Source: Nageia nagi (taxonomy: Eukaryota > Pinophyta). From it: 64,000 nucleotides of DNA. The notes below the pieces were generated by a model, which was not told where the DNA came from, searched no databases, and saw only the letters and a program-made list of their open reading frames with translations. Each line of letters opens with the position of its first letter. Position 1 is the stretch's first letter. This document shows positions 55,511 through 64,000 of this stretch, piece by piece. The stretch lies in the NCBI GenBank assembly GCA_050084985.1, contig JBITNC010000001.1, positions 130,076,001 through 130,140,000 of the forward strand. The letters are read 5' to 3'. Both the position numbers and the translations under genes were made by a program.

Positions 55511-56006
55511 TGTTATGGTAGAATTTAGAGTAAAACTACTAAGCTCAATATAAATTCATTTAAAGCTTAAAGTATCTTTAGATACTTTAAAGCATTAAGA
55601 GAATAAAAATAGAGAGAAAAATAAATATAGAAAGAGGATAAATATAGAAACACCTTTAACCTTACCCTTGTGTAAAAGGAAGGTTAAAGGTTGGGTTAGT
55701 TAATATAAATAGAGAGGTACTCCTCTCATTATATAACTTGATCTAACTTGATAAAGCATGGTTATGTTTTTCTTGTAGAGATGCTCTTGTAGGAGTTTTG
55801 TTAAGAATTTATAAGAGAGTTATCTTCTAAGAAAGTAATATAATGATGGTTCAAAGTGGATGTACTTCCAAGAGATGGAAAAACCACTATACATGATGTG
55901 TTATCTTATGTGTGATTATTTCTTACTTTGCTAGATGGATGAATGGTAAATATTTTGGAGAAACTTCAAGGTGATCTTGTTTATATGAAATCTTTCAATT
56001 CCATAA
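55511..56006 (+). repeat. 5' LTR of the LARD-like element
   Basis: About 496 bp. The start TGTTATGG is set by rough alignment with TATTGAAAATTGG at 60141 and is uncertain by some bases; the end CCATAA is next to the primer site. It holds a 39-base inverted repeat at 55560-55598 (GCTTAAAGTATC / GATACTTTAAAGC). Confidence 0.8.
55704..55711 (+). promoter_or_regulatory. TATA box in the 5' LTR
   Basis: TATAAATA followed at once by GAGAGGTACTCCTCTC, a near-palindrome. Identical sequence in the 3' LTR at 60328-60335. As a plant TATA box it would start transcription some 30 bases downstream. Confidence 0.65.
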
Positions 56007-56008
56007 AG

Positions 56009-56020
56009 TGGTATCAAAGC
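56009..56020 (+). promoter_or_regulatory. Primer binding site, initiator tRNA-Met, one change
   Basis: TGGTATCAAAGC, differing from TGGTATCAGAGC by one G-to-A change, three bases after the LTR end. It fixes the orientation. Confidence 0.8.
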
Positions 56021-59010
56021 TATTCTTGAAGTTTTTGCTTTAACAACCTTGAAGGTCTATTCCTCTTCTCTCTCCATCCAGATTGTTGAGGTAAAAAGGT
56101 TTGAAGGTATAATCTACCTCTTCTTATCAAAATTTTTGTTAATCTCTTTTGGTTTCTTTATGATGAGATTAAGTCTAGCAAATTTTGATTAAAGAAGATA
56201 ATTTTTTTACTAACATGTTAGTTCAATTTTTACTATGCATTATTTTTACTAACAATTTGTTAGTTGCAATTTTTAAGTAAATTGCTTAGTGTGTAGTAAT
56301 AATATGAGTAAATTTGCTTAAATGGGTGTTATAGCTTAAAATTGTAAGTTTCTATTTAGTATAGAAATAATAAAATATCTTGCAATTTTTTATTCATACA
56401 AAACTGCTAATGCTCAAATTTTTACAATATATTTGTAAAAATTAAAAAGCATGTATAATTGTATACATACAAAATCAAGTTTGTTTAATATATATATTAA
56501 AAAAGATAAGGATATATATTTAAAAATAATAATTTTATATATATTTGTATATAGTTTTTATTTAAAATTCTATTTTTTATAAATTTAAATATAGTACAAT
56601 GTTTTTTTTGTATTATATTTATTTAAAAATATAATTTTATTAAAAAAAATCAAAACAATTAAACAAATGAAACAATTTTTTTGTTTATTTTTAAATATTT
56701 TATAAAAAATTTGGGCTCTGCCCAAGGGTGGCTCCTCCTAGAGAGGGCATGCGCATCGGGTGGTAGCCCCTCCTTGAGATGGTGAGTGGGCATGCAAGCT
56801 TGCTGGGTGCTGCCTCTCCATTGAGGGTGCACAGCCCATATATATATTTAATTAAAACAAAAAAACAAAAAAAAATCTCATTGCATGCATAAAATATATA
56901 TATATATATATAAAGTTTTTTTTGGAAAAAAGAGTTTGAGTTTTTAAATAAATAAATAATAAAAAGCTGTATGTTACTATTTTTTAAAGTTTTTTTTTTT
57001 TTTTAAAAGCTAGGATTTAAAAAAAAATAAAAAACAAAAGTTTCTAATTTAAAAAACAAAGAAATCTTATTTTATAGAAAAAGTGAACTTTTTAATATTA
57101 CGAAAGCATTTTTAAAAAAAGATGGATAAGTGCAAATATAAGCCATCTAAATGCTCAATTTTTTAAAAAATATCATGATTTCACTTTTATTAATTGATAT
57201 TTTAATTTTTTTTCACTCAAAAGTGATATGGGTATTTATGGTATTACTTTTATTACTCATTATTTATGTGCATGATACCTTTGCACATACCTTTTTTTAT
57301 TTATTTTAAAAAGGGCAAGTTTATTTTATAAAAGCCCATTAAAAGATGGTGAATTCTTTTTTGGAATAAAATTAAACTTCTAATACCATTTTAAAATAAA
57401 ATATCATGACTTGATATTGGCATATTTTTTACATAGTGGCCATATTATAACTTTGATCTATTTTAATAGCTTTAAAGAGCTTTTTAAATAATGTTGCAAA
57501 TATAGTAATTTGTAAGTATCAAAACTTTAATTAAAGCCTTGGATAGCTTTTTAAAGTTAGATAAATTACTATCATAATTTGCAAAATAAGTTAATTTACA
57601 AAACAATAAATTGCAATCATTATTATGCAATAATATTTTGTAAATATTGCAATTTCTTTTCAGATAATGTTGGACATATAAAAATCAATTTAATTGATAG
57701 AATTAATTGATAATGTTCAATATATTGATAATTAAATATGCATTTTGTTAAAATCAAAATTTGTTATTTGCAAATTTATTATGGATATACATAGTGTGCA
57801 TATGCTTAATGTGATGTGTTTAGATGTGCATAATGTTTGAAATTTAAGTAAATATATCTTTTAAACTTTAATATGCACTATCCTTCTTGGTTAGAATGAT
57901 ACGCAAATTTGTTGTGTATGTGCATTATATTTGAAGTGAGAATTTAAGGACAATTTCTTTCAAACTTTGATATGCACAATCCTTATTGGTTGTAATGTTT
58001 AGTGTTTATATATGCACATTGTTAAAATGAAAACTTATGAATGTGCATTATGAAAATTTATCTAATTTTTTATGCACTATTCTTTGGTTGAAAATTAGCA
58101 TTGATTTATATTGCATAAAGATTTATTATGTGCATTAAACTATGAATTGATATTTATTTGTATCTTCACATTTTCTATCAATGGTTGATATGGAAGTTTT
58201 TGAACTTTCAAAATAATTTTGTTATGCACATTGTTTGAAGCACACAAAAAAATATGTATAAGCTTTTCTTTAAACATTACTAACCTCATTGATTGTACAC
58301 ATTTTTTATCCTAGTTGGATGGAATTTTTTGTGTACATATTTTTGTTGGAGGACAGTTTGTAAACTTACTTAACATTGGATTTGTTGTGCATTAATCTTT
58401 AAATTGTTTTGCTTGTGCACCTCAATTAATATACTTGTTGAAATCAAAAAAATTTAAACTTTCTCCACAAAACTTATTGAGGATATTGATACTACAATAT
58501 TAATCTTGCTTTGGAAAAGAAGTGTACAAGTACATTTGAAAAATGTACATTACTCTCTACATGTGTAGAGTTTTGTAATATACTTCAATTTTTTATGGTG
58601 TTACTCTTAAGAGGGAGTATAAAATCCAAGTTTACTTTCATATTTTGAAAGAATATCCTTGATGGATTATGCCATATTTTGTTTACTTCCATGTTTTGGA
58701 AGAATATCTATGTTGATGGATTATGCCACATTGCTAGCAAAAATATAAAAGTCAAACATCTTTTTATCAAGAAGTAAATTTTTTATGGGACTTTATGTTT
58801 ATTATCTATCAAAATAAGACTTCATTGATAAATTTATCCTCAAGAATGGGTGAAGTATTATTTACTTCATCCTTAGGAGGATTATGACTATAAGCATTGG
58901 CTTTGTATCTTTGTGATGACGTATAGGGCACTATTTACCATATTTTACTTTTATGTTAAAAATTTAGATCCATGATGATGGATTGTTCATCACATTACTT
59001 CTTATAGTGT
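56021..59010. other. Internal non-coding region of the LARD-like element
   Basis: Extremely A+T-rich with poly-A and poly-T runs (for example 56990-57004) and a TA microsatellite near 56896-56912. The exception is a G+C-rich island at about 56712-56840 (GGGCTCTGCCCAAGGGTGG and the following bases). Between 57780 and 58450 many TATGCACAT/TGTGCATA words recur. No protein motif was found. Confidence 0.5.
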
Positions 59011-59012
59011 AT

Positions 59013-59391
59013 GGAGTGGTTAAAAAAGTTTACCTTTCTCCATAACTACATTTTTAGAGTGGTTAAAAAAGTTTGACCTTCTCTATGATTGTTGAATGTT
59101 GGAGTGGTTAAAAAGATTTATCCTTCTCCACATTACAATCTTTGATAAAAACTTGCATCCTTGTTGGATGAATGCTACCTTTTTCATCATATACATCTTA
59201 AGTAGTAGCATGGTTAAGATGACATCTTGGCTCACTCTTGGTAAAGTCAAGTTTATTTATTATGACATCTTGGCTCACTTTTGGTAAAGTTAAATTTATT
59301 TATTATGGCATCTTGGCTCACTCTTAGTAAAGTCAAGTTTCTTTATTATGGCATCTTGACTCACTCTTGGTAAAGTCAAGTTTATTTAGTA
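59013..59391 (+). repeat. Two tandem arrays with a 43-bp period
   Basis: First array: GGAGTGGTTAAAAAAGTTTA-like units start at 59014, 59057 and 59102. Second array: four units of GACATCTTGGCTCACTCTTG plus 23 more bases start at 59221, 59264, 59307 and 59350. Both have periods of 43-45 bp though the sequences differ. They lie in the internal region of the LARD-like element. Confidence 0.88.
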
Positions 59392-60130
59392 TATGGCTTA
59401 TAAATCTTGACTTTGTGTTTATTCAAGTTGTCACATGTAGCTTAAAAATCTAAACTTATGGTTTAGTTATATTATTTTTTGATCATTTATGATATGGTTA
59501 AGTTAACATGGTCACATAAGTATTTATTTGATGAAGTTTTCATCAAGGGAGAGAATTAAATTATAAAATATTATATTATGATGACATCTTCATATACTCT
59601 CAACAAATAAAGGATAATGATCTAAAATAAATAAAAATAAATAAACATAAAAATTAAAACTCATTTTTTATAAAGATTGTTTATATTTTTGGTTGAGAAT
59701 GCATTAATATCACTTGGTTGATTGTGCATATGTGATGACTTGGTATATTTTATCAGTTTATAGATGACATTTATCTTATATGTGTATATATGATGTATCT
59801 AGTTGATTTTACTTTTGAGTTGCTTGTAGCTTGCATGTTCTTCTTGAGATTGTAGGTTATTTTAGGTATGCAAGCTCATGGAGGCTCTTCATGTCAACAT
59901 GTTGTTGAATGAATACTTTTGTACAAAGAAACTATTTTTTGGTTAATGATTGTATTGTAAAACTATTTGTTAAAATGGTTAAGCAGTTAAACCATTGTAG
60001 AATGATCTATATTTTATTACTTTCTCAAAGATGCAAAAAATTCTCATCTCCACTTGTATCTCTTAGAGGAGAACTCTCTCTTACTTTCTCTTTCTTCTTT
60101 ATCTTTTCAACTTTCTACCTAATTTTACAT

Positions 60131-60140
60131 TAAGAGAAAG
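60131..60140 (+). promoter_or_regulatory. Polypurine tract of the LARD-like element
   Basis: TAAGAGAAAG directly before the 3' LTR start. Short but rightly placed. Confidence 0.55.
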
Positions 60141-60622
60141 TATTGAAAATTGGAATGTAATATTTCTCTTTAATGTAAATTCATTTAATGCTTAAAGTAT
60201 CTTTAGATACCTTAAAGCATTAAAAAAATAAAAATAAAAGAGGAATAAATATAGAAAGAAGATAAATATATAAATACATTTAACCTTACCCTTGTGTAAA
60301 AAGAAGGTTAAAGGGTAGGTTAGTTCTTATAAATAGAGAGGTACTCCTCTCATTTGATCTAACTTGATAAAGCATGGTAATGCTTATCTTGTAAAGATGC
60401 TCTTGTAGGAGCTTTGTTGAGAATTTGTAAAAGATTTATCTTCAAAAAAAGTAATAGAATGATAGTTCAAAGTGGATGTACTCTTAAGAGATAGAGGAAT
60501 CACTATACATGATCTGTTATCCTCTGTGTGATTATTTCTTACTTTGCTAAATGGATGAAAGGTAAATTTGTTAGAAAAACTTCAAGGTGATCTTGGTTAT
60601 ATGGAATCTTTCAATTCCATCA
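60141..60622 (+). repeat. 3' LTR of the LARD-like element
   Basis: 482 bp, TATTGAAAATT...CCATCA. It carries the same inverted repeat (60185-60223) and TATA box (60328-60335) as the 5' copy. The first 40 bases are poorly alignable. Confidence 0.8.
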
Positions 60623-60830
60623 TAGGTAAGGTTTAAAGGTATTTATTTTTCACTTTATCCTAATATTATTAGTATATTTTTATCTTGATCCAATAATCTA
60701 TATTTGTTATTTATTGTTACATTCATTGATATTAAGGTTATTATTCTTTGTTATTCATTATTGTTAATCCATATTTAGGGTAATTGCAATAAGATGAGTC
60801 CCACTTTGGAGGAAGTATTAAAAATTGCTA

Positions 60831-61513
60831 GGTTTTTGTATTTATTTAATAACTTTTTACATTTTTGGAATTATGAAAAAAACTATATATGTACAATCTA
60901 CATAAAATTATTCACAAGTTAAAAAATAAATTAATTAAAAATGATAAGTTTAGGTCAAATTATGCTTGTTGGACACGAGCAATTTTTGAAATGATAATTA
61001 GAACCAATAAAAAATAAAATATTCATAAAAATATTACAAAATAATATCCTCCACAATATTTAGTGTCTTAGGTCTCTTTACCCAAAAGGATTTAAAAAAA
61101 AAAGGTCTAATTATGTTTGTTGGACATGATGGGTATGGTCCTAAAACTATATTTTTTAAACTATGGGTTTTGTATTTGTTTAATGACTGTTAATTTGTTT
61201 AGAATTATAAAAAAAATTAGATGTACACAATCTACATACAATTCTTCACAAGTTAAAAAAATTAAATTAAAAATGATAAGTTAAGATCAAATTATGCTTG
61301 TCGGATATAAGCACTTTTCAAAATGATAATCAGGGCTAATAAAAAATAAATTATTCTTGAAAAAAATACAAAAAAAATATTTTTCACAATATTTAGTGTG
61401 TTAGACATCTTTACTCAATATAATTTAGAATAATATTTTAATTTAGGTCCAATTATGCTTGTTGGATATAATGGGGGTATGGTCTTGAAATTGTATTTTT
61501 CAAATAATGGCTT
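60831..61513 (+). repeat. Tandem pair of about 335-bp units
   Basis: The first unit starts GGTTTTTGTATTTATTTAAT at 60831 and the second GGGTTTTGTATTTGTTTAAT near 61165. Inside each, in the same order, are TACACAATCTACATA-like, TTCACAAGTTAAAAAA, CAAATTATGCTTGT, CACAATATTTAGTGT and ATTATG(C/T)TTGTTGGA. They are diverged, about 15-20 percent by eye. Each unit contains the word CAAATTATGCTTGTYGGAYA twice in variant form. Confidence 0.85.
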
Positions 61514-62608
61514 TTAAACATGCCTATCAAATATTAATTTCTATCATTTGGGTATTAGAATAAATTATATATTTTAAAACTAGACTTTGAGAATTACATT
61601 TTTACCTAAGTGATCATTTTCAAAACTCAAACTCTAAGTTCTTTATATGTTGATATCATGTGTGATCAAACATAAAAATCAAAGAAAACACTTCCATCTT
61701 TTGGTCAAAAGTGGAACTCATCTTCTTGCACTTACCCTTTATCTAAGTTAATAACAAGGATAATACATTATTATATGTTAATATTTACTTAAGTTAATCC
61801 TAAAGTTCATTAAAAATATTCAACATATTGGCACCCACCTTTTATACCATATCCATCTCTTAATTAGGGTTGGAATAAGTGCTCTTCAAATTGACCACAT
61901 TTTTGAAAAACAAAACTAGAATTTTTTTAATTTTTAGGGCATCATATTTTCTATGGAATTTTTCATAGAAAACCCTATGTTTTGTAAAAATTTTGTCTTA
62001 ATTTTCTACAAAATTAGAAAACCCTACCACTTTAAAATAATTGAAAATTTGAAATATTATTTTATTTTGTAGAATTTTATTTTTGGTCATAACCTTACAT
62101 TTTAAACCTATTTTGTGAAGATTTTATGCATCTTTGTTCCTTAGAAATTTTCTTAAATCCCTACATATTCATGATAAGTAACTTTTGGAAGGTGAAATTG
62201 GGATTATTACATGCATTCTTTTTATTTATTTTTGTTTAGAAATGAAACATTTTTTTTTAATAGAAAAGCTTAAATTTTTAAGGTTAATTTAGTTAGTTTG
62301 GTGAGTTTTTACATTAGCAAATCTTATCTCACAAATATAAATTTTATATTGAGATATTTTGGTAATTTTTGAAGGTCTATTTTGCAAAATTAGCTTATTT
62401 TTGAGTCATTTTTTATCAACCAAAATCCCTAGGCATTTTGGAGATATTTGATTTTTATTTTCTTAAGTGTGAAAAACATGGCAACAATAGTAGAATAATA
62501 CTATGTTAGTTTTCATCAGTATAATGTAACCTTAAGATTTGATCTGGTCTAGTTCTCTATTGCCTACAATATTAGGGTTCTTAAAAGAGTAGAAGATGTT
62601 GGGATAGT
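61514..62608. other. A+T-rich stretch without recognisable gene
   Basis: No frame or repeat of note. T-rich sequence with scattered short direct repeats such as AAAACCCTA near 61970 and 62010. Confidence 0.4.
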
Positions 62609-64000
62609 ATGCTCATGAGGGTTTTTTGCTCAATCTCTAGGTTATAAGTCGATTCTTATTTATGATAAAGGTCAAAAGTAATTGGAAATAAATAAAAAAA
62701 GGTAGAGTAATAGGAAAGAGATAAAAAATTAAACTACTAAAACAAACTAAAGCTAATTATCATAAGCATTACTACAAAGGCAGTACTCCATTACTAAGAT
62801 TAAGAATAGAAAGACTATCTTACCCTTACGGTCTTGTAGTTGCAATACATAGCCACAATTTAAGAAAATATTTCATACATAATACTTACAAATATAACAA
62901 TAGCTACAAAATGCAGAGGACAAAACATCATTGTATTATATTATCACATATGAAAGCACTTCATACATTAGGCAACTTTGTTAAAATATTCAACCTTTTG
63001 GAATTTTAATAGTACACTATTTATAAGAATATATTTACAAATGGGTTTTCATCCACCATTACTACCCTTAATTACCCTATTGACTAAGAACAAAAATAAA
63101 GAACTATTTACAAATGTACAACTTCAATCTATAATAGTGCTAGATTGCATAATAACTTAGTACAATTAGTGCCAATATCTAAGAATATGTAGACTTTGAA
63201 TATCTATACCTTCTCAACCTCAATATTTCATATTTGTCTTTGACTATATCATCTAACTCTCTACAACCATTTATGAAGATCACTGTAGCTCTGGATTGTG
63301 GAAATTATGAAGGAAATGAAAGATATAACCTTGAAACTTAAGGAAGAGTTGTTATAGGCATATGTAAATGAGTTGAAGTTCACAAATTGATAGAGACCTC
63401 GGGGTCAAACACTTTTGATTAAGTGGACCTAGGTGTTCCCCTTATCTCATTGTTCTCTTTTCAACTTAGTGGGTCTTACTTGCTTTTTCAAGGTCTATTG
63501 ATTGAATGGGAATTACCTTATCACCCATCGATTTTCAACAAAAGGTGTGACATCATCACTCAAAATTAGTAGAGTTTGCAAAATGAACTCATTGAAACAT
63601 ATCCTACTGCTTTGTCCTTCAATAACACCCATTGATGGACTAACTTAATGCTCACTAATTTTTAATGTATGATACAACTTTTCCTCTAGAAATTCATGGG
63701 CTCTAAAACATTACCCATTGATTGATTCCACTCAATAATGACTCATTTTTACAATACTTCCTAGAAAGAGTACCTAAGTTTATAGAACCTAAATTTTATA
63801 AACTTGAACTCCTATAATACCTAGACTTAGATATGTACTTCCCTTACATGTTATGTTATCTCTTAGATATGAATTATAAAAAATAAGACTACCTTTTGGC
63901 CTTAGACCTATGTACAATTACTGGTGGAGACCCAACTGTGTTGCAAAAAATATATAGGATTTATTTACACAACAACACCTGCCTCTCAACAAAATGGTAG
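62609..64000 (-). repeat. LTR-like sequence related to the element 3 LTR (tentative)
   Basis: TGTTGGGATAGTATG at 62609 resembles the element 3 LTR edge TGTTGATTAGG. Weak matches follow in the same order: AGAGTAATAGGAAAGAGATA (compare AAGTAACAGGAAAGGAAATA) and ATAACAATAGCTACAAAATG (compare GTAACAATAGTTACAAGAAT). A GTGACATCATCACTCAAAAT near 63547 recalls the TGATGACATCAT repeat of element 1. No coding sequence is visible. If real it is the left LTR of a - strand element continuing beyond the window. Confidence 0.4.

Larger units (their letters stand above)
55511..60622 (+). mobile_element. Non-autonomous LTR retrotransposon (LARD-like), no coding capacity
   Basis: LTRs 55511-56006 and 60141-60622 share the whole sequence from the ATAAATTCATTTAA block to TTTCAATTCCAT, including a TATA box and inverted repeats. 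An iMet primer site with one change is at 56009 and a purine tract at 60131. The 4.1-kb internal region has no gag or pol motif in any frame. Its length is that of large retrotransposon derivatives. No target duplication was found (TAGGT after; nothing equal before). Orientation + follows from the primer site. Confidence 0.8.

Noticed and set aside
59096-59287. Open frame over the 43-bp arrays
   Set aside because: Created by tandem repeats; no motif; inside a coding-free element.
63900-64000. Primer-binding-like site on the - strand (TTGCAACACAGTTGGGTCTC) near 63940
   Set aside because: Too weak, and its position would contradict the LTR-like reading of 62609-64000; neither can be settled from the window.

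Overview
The window is plant nuclear DNA made almost entirely of LTR retrotransposons in different states of decay. I found no cellular gene, tRNA, rRNA, CRISPR array or bacterial-type operon. The evidence for a plant is direct: a chromovirus with a C-terminal chromodomain, Tnt1/Tork-like and SIRE-like Ty1/copia elements, Tat-type Ty3/gypsy elements carrying a second RNase H, initiator-tRNA-Met primer binding sites, and two relics of the plant DUF4283 (LINE ORF1-like) family. The A+T-rich sequence, the great age spread of the insertions and the lack of genes suggest a large repeat-dominated genome. A gymnosperm is a reasonable guess but is inference only.

Positions 1-35453 are one old Tat-type element (element 1, + strand). 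Its 5' LTR is cut by the window start, its 3' LTR ends at 35453, and it has been torn open by two insertions. Order along its body: 5' LTR, gag, protease, an RNase H placed upstream of the RT, RT, RNase H, integrase, then a very long additional 3' ORF of unknown function, a 27-bp minisatellite, and the 3' LTR. A SIRE-like copia element (- strand, 10173-28037, target duplication GGTGC) sits inside the extra ORF. Its left LTR was hit by a Tork/Tnt1-like copia (+, 10326-21183, duplication ATTCA). That copia's pol was in turn hit by a chromovirus (+, 12051-17885, duplication AAAAG). Further along the same extra ORF sits a deleted Tat derivative (-, 28774-33446, duplication CCTTG) that has lost nearly all of pol. 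This is four levels of nesting with target duplications at every junction. Counts by eye of LTR differences (about 12 in 590 for the chromovirus, about 13 plus two indels in 477 for its copia host, far more for the SIRE-like host) agree with the nesting order.

Positions 35454-39347 hold a relic of a copia integrase and a DUF4283/zinc-knuckle relic. Positions 39348-49558 are a second Tat-type element (+) with the usual order protease, G-patch-like segment, RT, RNase H, second RNase H, integrase. Its 5' LTR contains a solo SIRE-like LTR (39612-41550, duplication GCATA). Positions 49559-54955 show nothing I can name. A second DUF4283 relic (54956-55510) is followed by a non-autonomous LTR element (55511-60622) with clear LTRs, TATA box and primer binding site but no coding capacity. 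A tandem pair of about 335-bp units (60831-61513) and an LTR-like stretch running off the window end complete the sequence.

No element has an intact gag-pol frame. The two youngest are close to intact and are broken by single-base indels and by stops at glutamine positions (CAG or CAA to TAG or TAA). This pattern recurs throughout the window and fits deamination of methylated cytosine.
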